From Amyelois transitella (Eukaryota > Arthropoda > Insecta > Lepidoptera > Pyralidae): 64,000 nucleotides of DNA. A program made the translations under genes and the position numbers. Positions 9,729 through 20,840 of the stretch are shown here, one piece after another; within the stretch, counting starts at the first letter, position 1, and the number at the start of each line of letters is the position of its first letter. The stretch covers positions 1,364,001 to 1,428,000 of the forward strand of contig NC_083509.1 of assembly GCF_032362555.1 (NCBI RefSeq), written 5' to 3'. The notes beneath the pieces are model-generated. The model was not told the DNA's origin and did not search any database. It saw nothing but the letters and a program-made list of their open reading frames with translations.

Positions 9729-10000
9729 ATCTATACTAATATTATAAAGTTGAAGAGTTTGTTTGTTTGAACGCGCTAATTTCAGGAACTACTGGTTCGA
9801 TTTGAAAAGTTCTTTTTGCGTTGAATAGACCATTTATCGGGGAAGGCTTTAGGCTATATACATAACATCATGCTGCAACTATAAGGAGCAAAGAAATAAT
9901 GGAAAATGTGAAAAAAATGGGGAAAACTATTCATCCTTGAGGGCTTCAATGATGCCCAAAATAACTATTCCACGCGGACGAAGTTGCGGGCACAGCTAGT
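9729..10000 (+). mobile_element. H1 Helitron-like repeat, full length
   Basis: TCTATACTAATATTATAAAG to GACGAAGTTGCGGGCACAGC then TAGT. Best-preserved sense copy. Confidence 0.75.
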
Positions 10001-11491
10001 AAATTATATAACAATATTTATGAATTGGTTTCTTTTTATTAATATAATACAGATAATCAAATTGTAAGTAAAAAGCCTTAAAAAGGATTAAATGTTCATG
10101 ATTAAAATTTACGCTTATTTTTGCTAAAAGGAAAGTTTTTAACGAAACGATAAGGAGCTTTCCGAACTAACGCTTTGAACATTGCATTTTGAGCTTTCAA
10201 ATAAGTTGCTCAAGTTCCTTCGTAAGCACCTGTTATATAAAATGTTGAAGCGTTTTAGTAAAGTTTCACACATTGTCGTATGGTTTCCGGAACTTTCAAA
10301 ATAACGACTTTATCACTATCCAGTGGAAATGGTAAAAGGCGACTAAGGGAATAGGAGCACATTCATATAGTGCAAGTTTAAATGCTGGTTTGGTGGCGAA
10401 GTTAAAAAAAGTGTTTGCCATCTCTCTCTCTTCCCATGCATTTTATAAAAGTCTATCAACGGAATGGCTAATTTGGGATTCTTCTTTTAGGTGATGGGCT
10501 AGTAACATTATTACTATTTCTATCTTAACGTCAATTAACCTAATGCACTGATTATTATTTGCGTTTTAACTAATTGTCTAATTAATAATCCTTTTGTATA
10601 TTTCTAAATTATATCTTGTTTTAGATTAACAACCTTTTATATTCATAATTTACCACAAGAAAGGTAAAAATTAATTGAAGATACCTTTAAAAAGCATTAG
10701 CAACTAATTTTCTTTTAATACTACTAAACTTTTATATTTTCTGAAATCTTTAGTTCTCTGTCATTTGGCCCATATATTTTAAATTTCCATTTATTTCACA
10801 GCGATTTTATGTTCATTTTAAAAATATTAACACCCATACTAAAAGTTTTACTCAAACATGATTAATTACACCTGCTTTCTCAAATATACAAAAATAAATA
10901 TACAAAAAAATAAAACACATATCGAATCGAAAGGGTAAATATAAAAGGAATATTAAATATAATACGACAAAAACAATAGAACCACTCTCTCCCATTGATG
11001 TCGTAAAAGGCGATAAAGGCATAGGCTTATAAACTTGGGATTCTTCTTTTAGGCGATGGGCTAGCAACCTGTCACTATTTGAATCTCAATTCTATCATCA
11101 ACCCAAGAAGTTGAACGTGACCTATCAGTCTTTTCGAGTCTATTATCGCTATGTCTACCCCGCAAGGGATATAGACGTGACCATATGTGTCTTTTTAAAA
11201 TATAGTCTAAATTCCAATTAGTAGAGCAGGTCAAAATACTGACCCAAATGAAATCTCAACTTACCCATACAATGAGCTAAAGCAAACAAAGTAATTATCA
11301 CGTAAAAAAACATGATTTAGGTCCACTATTAGATGAAATACTGGCGAGGATCAGAATGTCAACTATTTATGGGCTCCCCATTTGAATAGGTATCGTATAT
11401 AGATTACCCACATGGAATAAATTTGGTTTGCTGTCATAATGGCCATTGGGTATTCTAGACTAGGAGGTGGAGACTTATTTATGTTACTACT
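10001..11491. other. AT-rich spacer with worn S1 copies
   Basis: 10270-10350 and 10415-10520 are degenerate S1 pieces; 10968-11190 is a 5'-truncated S1 (+). The rest is AT-rich with no gene evidence. Confidence 0.6.
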
Positions 11492-11711
11492 AGAGGCCGC
11501 CCGTGATTTCGTCCGCAAACCTTATCAATCCCGCGGGAACTCCGGGATAAAAAATATATGTTATTAGCCTATATATTATTATGGGTCTTCAGCTACCTAC
11601 ATACCAAATTTCATCGTAATCGGTTCAGTAGTTATTGCGTGAAAGAGTAAAAAACATCCATACTGACATCCTGAGATACTCACAAACTTTCGCATTTATA
11701 ATATTAGTAGG
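11492..11711 (-). mobile_element. H2 repeat
   Basis: CTAGAGGCCGCCCGTGATTT to GCATTTATAATATTAGTAGG; CGGTTCAGTAGTTATTGCG in the middle. Confidence 0.7.
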
Positions 11712-11823
11712 TTTAGCCCGTGATTTCGTCCGCCCTTAATCTTTATGAATTTTTACTCATTTTCTTATTCAAATGCTATAAATCTAAGCTATACTGGAAA
11801 GGCACATAAACATACATATTAAC

Positions 11824-11960
11824 CGTGTGGTTACCGGCACCTATAGGAAAAATAATAGGGCACCTATAGGAAAAATAATAGGACCACTCCATCTCTTTTC
11901 CATGGATGTCGTAAAAGACGAATTAGGGATAGGCTTATAAACTTAGGATTCTTTTGCCTT
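11824..11960 (+). mobile_element. S1 5' half with an internal 29-base direct duplication
   Basis: CACCTATAGGAAAAATAATA is repeated head to tail before GGACCACTCCATCTC; 3' half lost. Confidence 0.75.
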
Positions 11961-12622
11961 TTTACTATTTCTTTTTTTCCCTTGTGGAGAAGGAGGACGT
12001 TCAGCTATTTGACTTAATGATATAATTATATCGTAATGCTATTTATACCTATATTTTTTAAGATCGTCATTAAATAAACAGTGATAAAACGTACAAGTTC
12101 TCCACTAGCATTCATCTAGCACGTATAAAGAACTCAACGAAACGTTATACATGCTCCCGGACTACGCAAGCAAGCATGTTTTTTAAATGAAGTTGTCATC
12201 GGTACTTTCACGGTTTCTGAGAAATCCACGGTTAACATGCAGACACACGGCCAAGGTTTTGCAATCAAGGACACCTATTGTTTAGGATGCATAAGCCTTC
12301 GGTTAAAGGGTTTCTAAGGACATTCTACATTTTGACATTTATGTCTATTTAAATTTAGGAAATATGTAGTCTCTGCCTAACCCTCCGGGAAAAAGGCGTG
12401 AGTTTATGTATGTGAATTTAAAACTGAATGGTTTCTATCAAGCGTGCCAAAATGTCTATATCAAAGTAATCTTCGGGACGTCCAAGCGGAAGATCAGGTC
12501 AAGAGTACCCGAAACCGACGAGCTTGCATGAAGAGAATTATGAATGTGGATGAAGCGAAAGAAGTAGTCCATGCCTACTCTTCTAAGAAACAGGAGTGAT
12601 TTTGTGTATGTATACATACATA
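11961..12622 (+). mobile_element. Spacer with two RTE-like 3' scraps
   Basis: 12365-12417 (GTAGTCTCTGCCTAACCC to TTATGTATG) and 12465-12622 (GTCAAGAGTACCCGAAACCG to GATTTTGTGTATGTATAC). 11961-12364 shows nothing recognisable. Confidence 0.6.
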
Positions 12623-12628
12623 CACAAC

Positions 12629-12739
12629 AAATACTTATTATTTCAGTAAATATATATACATATTTCCTACATACATACATGTATACATACATGTATGTAG
12701 GAAACATGTATATATATTTACTGAAAATAATAAGTATTT
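12629..12739. repeat. Near-perfect 111-base palindrome
   Basis: Arms of ~55 bases (AAATACTTATTATTTCAGTA at the left, its complement at the right end) meet near 12684 with no real spacer and only a few mismatches. Contains CATACATACATG runs at the centre. Confidence 0.9.
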
Positions 12740-13987
12740 TCAACAAAAAAAACCAGCTTCTTTTTCATCTCTGTTCGCTTATATCATTAATTTCTAGTGC
12801 CGACTAAAGTTATCCACATCTACACTGTTAATAAAGAGCAAATTATTTGTATTTTTGCATTTTTGTATGTTAGTAACGAATAATCTCAAAAGCTACAAGA
12901 CTGATTTTCACGAAATTTACGGTACAGATATAAAATAGATCTTCGGATGTGACATAGACTACATTTTTTCTATAATTTTCCACAACAGCAAACCCCAGCG
13001 CAAAGGCTAGTTATATAAAAAAAATCTCATAAATTGAAATACATAATGAAACTAACACAATAAAACACCAGACGAAAGTAATAAAAACTCTTTTCTAGAT
13101 GAAGATAAATCATGTTAATATAATATTTGCATGCGATATTAAATCCCTTTTTCTCATAAATTCATAAATCAAACATTTATACTACTTGTAAACTTATACA
13201 TTCCCAAACACAATATATGAACAGGTAAAATTAATAACAGTTAAGGAAAACTAACAGTCAAGCAAGAGTCGGAACATGTAGGATTTTTTTTTTTGTACGA
13301 GTACTTTATTGTACAAAATACAAAATGCAGATTTGTAGCACAATTGGCGGGCTTAATGGATTGATTATTGAAATGCTAACTCAATCTGTGTAATTTGTCC
13401 CGTATATATTTATTATTTATATATCACTGAAACCGGTCCGGAAATTTTTGAGTATACATTACAAACCTAGTATTTGAAATAAACGCTATATTTAGAGAGA
13501 AGAAGAGGAAATAACCTCTTTTCCTTCCGCTTGAGGTATTTATAAAAAATTTAATGGCAGTATTTTTTAATGAGCGCTCCAACGTCTTGTTTTCTAAAGG
13601 GCAAAAGAATATTTTTAACATAACTCATTCTCGGAATGTCATTTGTCTTTTCTTTAGAAAATAAATTAATTTTCTCTCTGACAACAACGAAAATAATTTA
13701 GATAGTTCATTAATACATATATTTATGTTCCCCTTAATGGAAGCAGACATGGTTGCATTTTATTCTTTGTATATCAAGCTGCAATTATTTAGTTCGTAGT
13801 AAAACACTGTTTATTCATGCCGTGTTAAAAGCAATGCTCACTGCACGCAAACCAACAGATTAAAACAATATTGGCTGTTAGTAAGTCCAATGGCAGATAT
13901 ATTTAATTATTCGCAGCAGGGGAAAAATTTATTCTACCAAGTTTCGCAATCAAAGATTCAATTTTTGTTAGAACGCGCGTTTTGAAC
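12740..13987. other. AT-rich spacer
   Basis: Contains a LINE-like 3' scrap (13305-13370) and an S2 3' scrap (13374-13422). No convincing gene. Confidence 0.5.
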
Positions 13988-14379
13988 TATATTCATACCA
14001 AATTTTATTCGAATCGGTTCAGCGGTTTTGCTGCCAAAGTGGAACAGACAAACAGACTTGCGCATTTATAATATTAGTAAAGGATTATGTGGATACGCTA
14101 ATATGTGAATTTATTTGACAGTTTTACGCGTGCGTTACAGAATAATAATAATAATATAAGTATATATAATAAGTATGTATAAGTATATATCTTATAGATT
14201 CCAGTTCAATATACAATACAATTTCATTGTTTCTATAAACAGGGCTACAAACGCGCAGTAGCCTTCAGTGCTCTGTTTTGTACGTAATCCCTGGGCGTAA
14301 TAAAAGGGATTACATTCATGTAGTAAAATATTAAGTGAGTCCATCATCGTTCTGGCGTTTTTATCCCGGTTTAGCACTT
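13988..14379. other. H2-like fragment and AT-rich spacer
   Basis: 13988-14084 holds ATACCAAATTTTATTCGAAT, CGGTTCAGCGGTTTTGC and TTTATAATATTAGTA. 14085-14379 has AATAAT and TATA runs only. Confidence 0.5.
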
Positions 14380-14636
14380 GCCGTGTGGTTCCCGGCACCA
14401 ATACAAAAAAGAATAGGACCGCTCCATCTCTTTCCCATGGATGTCGTAAAAGGCGACTATGGGATAGGCTTACAAACTTGGGATTCTTTTTTGGACGATG
14501 GGCTAGCAACCTGTCACTATTTGAATCTCAATTCTATCATTAAGCCAAATAGCTGAACGTGGCCATTCAGTCTTTTCAAGACTGTTGGCTCTGTCTACCC
14601 CGCAAGGGATATAGACGTGACCATATGTATGTATGT
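14380..14636 (+). mobile_element. S1 SINE with 11-bp target duplication
   Basis: GCCGTGTGGTTCCCGGCACC to CATATGTATGTAT, flanked by GTTTAGCACTT at 14369-14379 and 14637-14647. Confidence 0.93.
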
Positions 14637-14711
14637 GTTTAGCACTTCCTGGGGTGGGAGTAGGGACCGGTGTTTACGTCTGCCTGACCAATTTATTTAC
14701 TTCCGGCATTT

Positions 14712-14965
14712 GACGGTCTCTGTGGCGCAGCGGTAGTGCGCTTGTCTGTGACACTGGATGTTCCGGGGTCGAATCCCGGCCAGGGCATGATGAGGAAAGA
14801 ACTTTTTCTGATTGGCCTGGGTCTTGGATTTTTATCTATATAAGTACTTATTATATTATAAAATATAGTATCGTTGAGTTAGTATCTCGTAACACAAGTC
14901 TCGAACTTACTTCGATGGTAACTCAATCTGTGTGATTTGTCCCGTATATATTTATTTATTTATCC
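14712..14965 (+). mobile_element. S2 tRNA-headed SINE
   Basis: ACGGTCTCTGTGGCGCAGCGG to CCCGTATATATTTATTTATT. B box altered (GGGTCGAATCC). Confidence 0.9.
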
Positions 14966-15048
14966 CTTTTACAAATTTATGCACACGACTTCACGGCTCA
15001 CATTATAAACATAGTTTTTAAATAGATGGTTTATGTAGTTATTATAGA

Positions 15049-15358
15049 AAAGAAAAGAGTATGTTAAGATGGCTTAGTCATGTGGAGAAGATGAATGAAA
15101 GCAGGTTGACTAAGCAGATATACAAGGAGAGTGTGGAGGGAAAGGTCGGAGCGGAAAGGCCTGGACGAACGTATCTTAATCAAATTAAGGACGTCCTGGC
15201 AAAGGGTCAGTTCAAGAGTACCCGAAACCGCCGAGCTTACATGAAGATAGTTATGAATGTGGATGAAGCGAATTAAGTATGCAAAGACCGTGGCAAGTGG
15301 AAAGATGTACTCTCTGCCTACCCCTCAGGGAGAAAGGCATGATTTTATGTATGTATGT
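15049..15358 (+). mobile_element. RTE-like LINE 3' end
   Basis: Encodes MLRWLSHVEKMNESRLTKQI and KGQFKSTRNRRAYMK before a stop, then TGATTTTATGTATGTATGT. C-terminal end of an endonuclease/RT polyprotein, dead on arrival. Confidence 0.8.
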
Positions 15359-16124
15359 ATTTAGTTAATTTTTGATTCGCCTTGAACAAAATTATATTTT
15401 TCCTAAACAGCATAATTTAATAGTGTTTTTTTTGCAAATTTGTCAAATAATTAGTTTTGAAATGAGCGTATTCTTCACAGACAAAAACGCATGTTATTAC
15501 TAAAAGAAATGAACATAGCCCATAGTTTGATATTGTAATAGTTATCAAAATTATGGCAATTGAAATAAAAGTATAATATTCTTTGACATTGGGTGATACC
15601 CTGAGAATATCTAATGAATAAATTGACCATAACAAATATTAACTCCCATAAGTGTTATTACTATACATATCAATGACAATAATATATTTAATGTTATTGA
15701 CTACAAATATACTTCAAATTTGAGTTATAATGAAAGATGAAAGATATCTTCAAATAAATAACAAAGGTTCTGTATGTTTTATTGTTAATATATAGATATA
15801 CTAGAGGCCGCCCGCGACTTCGTCCGCATGGAAACCCTATCAATCCCGCGGGAACTCTGGGATAAAAAGTAGCCTATGTGTTATTCTGGGTCTTCAGCTA
15901 CCTACATACCAAATTTCATGGTAATCGGTTCAGTAGTTTTTGCGTGAAATAGTAACAAACATCCATACAAACTTTCGCCTTTATAATAGTAGTAGGATAT
16001 CTAAACTCGTAACTGTACCTGGATAATTAAGAGCTATATTGTTACCATATTCAAGGTATAAATAAGTCAACATTTTCTGCAATATTTAATAGTAATCATA
16101 TGCGAATTTATTTTCTTATTTCTT
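15359..16124. other. AT-rich spacer with an H2 copy
   Basis: H2 at 15801-15988 (CTAGAGGCCGCCCGCGACTT to TTTATAATAGTAGTAGG). Remainder without recognisable features. Confidence 0.6.
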
Positions 16125-16271
16125 ATACATACATATAGTCACGTCTATATCCCTGCCAGGGTAGACAGAGCCAACATTCTTGAAAAGACTGAGAGGTCAC
16201 GTTCAGCTGTGTATGTATGGCTTTGTGATGGAATTGGGACTCAAATAGTGACAGGTTGCTAGCCCATCGAC
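16124..16271 (-). mobile_element. S1 SINE, 5'-truncated
   Basis: ATACATACATATAGTCACGT to GACAGGTTGCTAGCCCATCG. Confidence 0.85.
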
Positions 16272-16371
16272 TACAAGTAATTTCTTGTAGTGCAATAAAG
16301 AGTTGTTGTGTTCTGTTGAGTAATGTTGATCATAGGAATTTGATAATTCCGACTTTTGTGTGTAGTAGTTA

Positions 16372-16692
16372 CAGGAATAGAAAAGGATATGTTAAGATGG
16401 TTCGGCCATGTGGAGAGGATGAATGAAATCAGGTTGACAAAGCAGATATACAAGGAGAGTATGGAGGGAAAGGTCGGAGTGGGAAGACCTAGACGAACGT
16501 ATCTTGATCAAATTAAGAACGTCCTAGTAAAGGGTCAGGTCAAAAGTACCCGAAACCGCCGAGCTTGCATGAAGAGAGTTATGAATGTGGATGAAGCGAA
16601 GGAAGTATGCAAAGATCGTGGCAAGTGGAAAGAGGTAGTCTCTGCCTACCCCTCCGGGAAAGAGGCGTGATTTTATGTATGTCTGTATGTAT
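16372..16692 (+). mobile_element. RTE-like LINE 3' end, longest open copy
   Basis: Open to the end of the polymerase: [67 protein letters not shown] and stop, then TTTTATGTATGTCTGTATGT. Spacer 16693-17373 after it is AT-rich and empty. Confidence 0.85.
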
Positions 16693-17383
16693 TAACATTT
16701 TCTCAAAAATCTTCAATATATAGGGTGCCGATATAAACAACGGAAAAAAAGTATCCAGTATCTATTAAAAATAATTATTATTGATGTTGTAAACAGTCTG
16801 CATGTGAAAGGCTCACTGTAGGTATTTTCATTTTCAATATTTCTATATTTTTTTTTGTTTGTGGCATTATTTTTAACCTGTAACTTCTTCTAAAACTCCA
16901 CTTTTGTGCTACTCAGTCGGCTCTTTGACAAAATAGTGAACCATTTTTAATTTAGTTAAAAGCATTACTCGTATGGATATCTTTTAACCTTTGTACTTAT
17001 TTAATGTATGTTCAAATTACTCGATTATTTTCAATGTCAAAAGTTTTATTCCACTTATTAAATATAATAATTTAAATAATAGACGTTTCGGATAATGATT
17101 ACTTAAATTATTTGATTTTTTTGTAAACTCTAAGTTATATAAAAAAGAAGAAATTTGTCTGATTATCTTGAGAACTGATAATGAAATTATTAGATTTCTT
17201 AAGGAGATAACGAGAGGATTTTACTTTTCACGAAGGCAGAATTGCAGGCAAAACCGCCTTTTAAATAACAAGACGTTAATAAATCAGCCTTTACTGGATT
17301 TATAGTGTATAAAATCTATTTCAGTTAGTCATTATGTTGATTGATTATTTTGACATCTAAATAGAGATAATCATTAGCTAAAC

Positions 17384-17632
17384 GTGCCGTGTGGTTCTCG
17401 ACACTAATAAAAAAAAAATATAACTTCATCTCATTCCCATGGATGTCGTAAAAGGCAACTAGGCGATGAGCTTATAAACTTGGGATTCTTCTTTTAGGCG
17501 ATGGGCTAGCAACCTGTCACTTTTGAATCTCAATTCTATCATTAACCCAACAGCTGAACGTGGCCTATCAGTCTGTTGGCTCTGTTTACCCCGCAAAGGA
17601 TTTAGACGTGATTTTATGTATGTATGTACGTT
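17384..17632 (+). mobile_element. S1 SINE beside the hAT-like element
   Basis: GTGCCGTGTGGTTCTCG to ATTTTATGTATGTATGTACG, flanked by TTAGCTAAAC at 17374-17383 and 17633-17642. Confidence 0.9.
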
Positions 17633-17649
17633 TTAGCTAAACTTTGCAT

Positions 17650-17657
17650 TTGAGTAT
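17650..17657. repeat. 8-bp target duplication, left copy
   Basis: TTGAGTAT directly before the transposon end, repeated at 20552-20559 directly after the other end. Confidence 0.88.
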
Positions 17658-20551
17658 TAGGGTGGGCCAAAAAATTTTTTATCCTCCTTTCTTTTTGCAA
17701 TAGCGATAAAAAGGTGCCTATTGATATAAAAGACGCATGTGTGAAGTATTTTCAAATTCTTTTAAAGGTATCAACCTCCGGATTGACTTTGAAATTTTCG
17801 AAAAATACAATTTTCGGCATTTTTTATAGCCCAAATAAAAAAGCGTTCCGTTTGAACTTTAACTAAGTTTAAAGTGTTTTGCAATTGTAAATATAGTAAA
17901 ATTTCATTAAAATAATATCAAACGTACCGCTAGTATTAATTAAAGGCGTGAGGTGCGGGGGCGGGGAGCGAGTTTTGCATTTGGCGCGCAATTTTTTGGC
18001 ATCAGTTACGCCGCGACATTTGACGTGAGAGGCTGTTTTCTGCTCTGTGTCACAATGGACCGTACGCGAAAGTGTTTTAAATGTCCACTGCTAGGTGAAT
18101 TGTCAGATATTAAACCCAATATGCTGCCAACTTATGAAGATGTCATCAAGTATTACGAGTGGACGAGAAGGCTAGTGAAGTTTAATAATAATACTCAAAA
18201 AGAGCCATCATTTATGGAAATCTCAGAGACAGTGACTAAAAAAATTGAAGAAATTTGGCAGAACGCATCGTTACCAACTGTGTCACATGTAAGAGTGCGT
18301 CAGATGCTAAAATCTTATCACATCAAGTATAAAAATCTTCTAAAATCCAACCCAAAAATACCTCAGAAAAATATTGACACGTTTCAGCGCGATAACAAAG
18401 CTCTCTTTGACATTTGTTCCTGCAAATGCAGGGATTTAAATGCTTGTAGCTGCCCTAAGGAACGAAAAGTACCTAAAGATGAACGTGACTTTCTGGTCGA
18501 TCAACGCACCTCAAGAAAAATGATAATAGGTAATGTTGATGTTGTTTCTACCAATCGACTCAGAAAAGCATTGAAAAGAAAACTTTCTAAGCAGCGATCT
18601 GTAGCAAAAAGTCAAACAGGCGGAGTCAAAGAGTCTACAGACCCACAGCATAGTTCATCTTCATCTTCAGTTACCAACGAATCCAATTGTGATGACTTAT
18701 TAATCTTTGAGGCGCCCAGTACATCTCAGCAGGAAAAAACATACCAGAATATGGATTTTTCAGCGCTTTCAAAAACTTGCGACAGATTCGGAATATCTGA
18801 TAGGGCAGGAGCAGCTATTGCTTCAGTAGTTTTAAAAACCACAGACTCGGCTGCTCCAGTAATTGACAAAAACAAATTGCGCCGGGAGAGAAGCAAAACA
18901 CGAAAGTCTTTAATTTCTAAAGAAAAACCCGAAAATATACCTGCATTATATTTCGACGGCCGGAAAGATAAAACTCTTGTAATGACAAAAAAAGGAAGGA
19001 AATATTACAGGAGGACGGTAGTAGAGGAGCACATTTCACTTATTAAAGAACCAGGCTCCGTTTACTTGGGTCATATTACACCAAGCTCGGGAACTGCTAA
19101 AGCTATAGTAAAGGCGATCACGAACCATTTTTCGAGCGAACATATGTCTATAAATGATTTACTAGCTGTTGGATGTGACGGGACAAACGTGAACGTTGGA
19201 AACTACGGAGGTGTTATACGTTTACTTGAAAAACAATTAAATAAGCCTCTGCAATGGATTGTTTGCATGTTACATATGAATGAACTGCCACTGCGTCATT
19301 TATTCGTGCATATTGACGGCGCTACCACCGGACCGAATACTTTTTCTGGAAAAATCGGAAAATATTTAGAAAACTGTGAAAACAAACCCGTTGTACAATA
19401 TAAAGCAATACCCACGGAGTTGCCACTGTTGATAGCCGAAGATCTCAGCACAGATCAGTCTTACCTGTACAATATTACGTCTGCTATCTCGACGGGATTG
19501 TTTCCTAAAGATTTAGCTAACAAATCACCTGGGAAGATGTCTCACGCTAGGTGGCTTACCCGAGCTAATCGGATTCTGCGGCTCTATGTTTCGACAAAAT
19601 CCCCGGCAGAAGAATTGGTAGTTTTAGCAACTTACGTCGTTAAGGTTTACGCTCCGACATGGTTCGCCATTAAGACTCACCCCAGTTGTAAGGATGGAGC
19701 ACGACATCTATGGAAGCTTATTTCAGCATCTAGATATCTTACAGAAGAATTTAAATCTGTAATTGATCCTGTAATTTCACGTAATGCCTATTTTGCTCAT
19801 CCAGAGAACTTATTACTGGCAATGTTGACAGACTCGCAACAACATATTCGAGAGTTAGCTGCCCGTCGTATCCTGAAAGCCCGTACCGTTTCTGAAACTA
19901 AATTAAGACTATTTAAAGTTCCTGACCTGAAATTAGACGCATCATTTTACGTTGACCTAATTGACTGGCAAAAAGAGATAACTCAGCCTCCCATTTTGAA
20001 GAATTTGAGCGGCGAAGACCTAAAGTTCTTCATTTCACAGAGAGGTGAAGGTGAACTGCCGCTTCTACGCCTACCTTGTCACACACAAGCCGTTGAGAGA
20101 TCAGTCAAGGTAGTGACCCAAGCGGCTAACACTTTGTGCAGCAAAATTGCAAGGGAAGGCTTCGTTAAAGCACAAATAGACTCTCGCAAAAATATGCCGA
20201 AATTTGAGAGCAAGAAGGATTTTTGTGTCAATTAAGAAAAACTTAAAGTGTATCTTGTATTTTCTTTTTTTGAGATTTTCTTTTAAATTATTAACTAGTA
20301 GTTCCTAAAGCTTGTGATTTTAATTATTAAAAATATTTTTGAGTATGATTTAGGTATATTCGATTATTAGAAGTTAAGCCAAAAAAATTGAATTTTTCTA
20401 GATTTCAAAATCAATCCGGAGTTTGAAGATGATATCCAATTACTTTAATATTTTGCATGTGGAATAAGTACATAATAAAGCACCTTTTTTGCGCTATTAC
20501 GTAAAAAAAATATAACTTTTTTTTTTCTCCATACTTCGGTGGCCCACCCTA
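17658..20551 (+). mobile_element. hAT-like DNA transposon, 2.9 kb, apparently complete
   Basis: Ends are TAGGGTGGGCCA at 17658 and its inverse ending at 20551. The flanks carry an 8-bp direct repeat TTGAGTAT (17650-17657 and 20552-20559). Beyond the perfect terminal 12 bases, blocks such as TAATAGCG, AAAAAGGTGC and CTCCGGATTGA recur inverted within about 180 bases of each end. The single long ORF fills the middle. An 8-bp duplication fits hAT, P, Merlin or Zisupton; the protein favours hAT-like. It landed just downstream of an S1 copy. Confidence 0.88.
18055..20235 (+). CDS. Putative hAT-like transposase, intact
   Basis: Starts at Met 18055 (CACAATGG context); the frame is open for 34 more codons back to 17953, so 726-760 residues. 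In the 760-residue numbering: Cys cluster C155-x-C-x-C and C165-x-C, a Ser-rich linker near 230-245, a basic stretch near 305-325, then possible catalytic residues D335 (YFDGRKD), D409 (GCDGTN) followed by C438-x-x-H441 (CMLH), and E715 in HTQAVERSV. A first Asp, a second Asp followed by CxxH, and a C-terminal ER-x-(F/V) resemble hAT transposases, but HARWLTRANRILRLYV and CDGTNVN are not the usual hAT wording. No BED finger is obvious. No frameshift or stop. Alternative: an uncharacterised transposase lineage. Confidence 0.75.
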   Translation: MDRTRKCFKCPLLGELSDIKPNMLPTYEDVIKYYEWTRRLVKFNNNTQKEPSFMEISETVTKKIEEIWQNASLPTVSHVRVRQMLKSYHIKYKNLLKSNPKIPQKNIDTFQRDNKALFDICSCKCRDLNACSCPKERKVPKDERDFLVDQRTSRKMIIGNVDVVSTNRLRKALKRKLSKQRSVAKSQTGGVKESTDPQHSSSSSSVTNESNCDDLLIFEAPSTSQQEKTYQNMDFSALSKTCDRFGISDRAGAAIASVVLKTTDSAAPVIDKNKLRRERSKTRKSLISKEKPENIPALYFDGRKDKTLVMTKKGRKYYRRTVVEEHISLIKEPGSVYLGHITPSSGTAKAIVKAITNHFSSEHMSINDLLAVGCDGTNVNVGNYGGVIRLLEKQLNKPLQWIVCMLHMNELPLRHLFVHIDGATTGPNTFSGKIGKYLENCENKPVVQYKAIPTELPLLIAEDLSTDQSYLYNITSAISTGLFPKDLANKSPGKMSHARWLTRANRILRLYVSTKSPAEELVVLATYVVKVYAPTWFAIKTHPSCKDGARHLWKLISASRYLTEEFKSVIDPVISRNAYFAHPENLLLAMLTDSQQHIRELAARRILKARTVSETKLRLFKVPDLKLDASFYVDLIDWQKEITQPPILKNLSGEDLKFFISQRGEGELPLLRLPCHTQAVERSVKVVTQAANTLCSKIAREGFVKAQIDSRKNMPKFESKKDFCVN

Positions 20552-20559
20552 TTGAGTAT
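20552..20559. repeat. 8-bp target duplication, right copy
   Basis: TTGAGTAT, identical to 17650-17657. Confidence 0.88.
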
Positions 20560-20684
20560 ATTAGCTTTTTGCGATTACTTTTACGTAAGGGGCAAATAGA
20601 TATCACGATTTAATTAATTTTACTCACTTGTGGTCGAAGAGTGGAAAAGTGGACCTAAAACCCCAAAAAATGGCGTGATCAGTT

Positions 20685-20840
20685 GCTTGGCTTATTGAAA
20701 GAATTGAGATCAAAAAAGTAACAGGTTGCTAGCCCGTCGCCTAAAAGAAGAATCCCTTAGTCGCCTTTTACGGCATCCATTGGAAGTTGATGGAGCGATC
20801 CTATTCTTTTTTCTATTGTAGCCAGGAACCACACGGCCCA
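20685..20840 (-). mobile_element. S1 SINE, tail missing
   Basis: TTGGCTTATTGAAAGAATTG to CAGGAACCACACGG. Confidence 0.8.
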
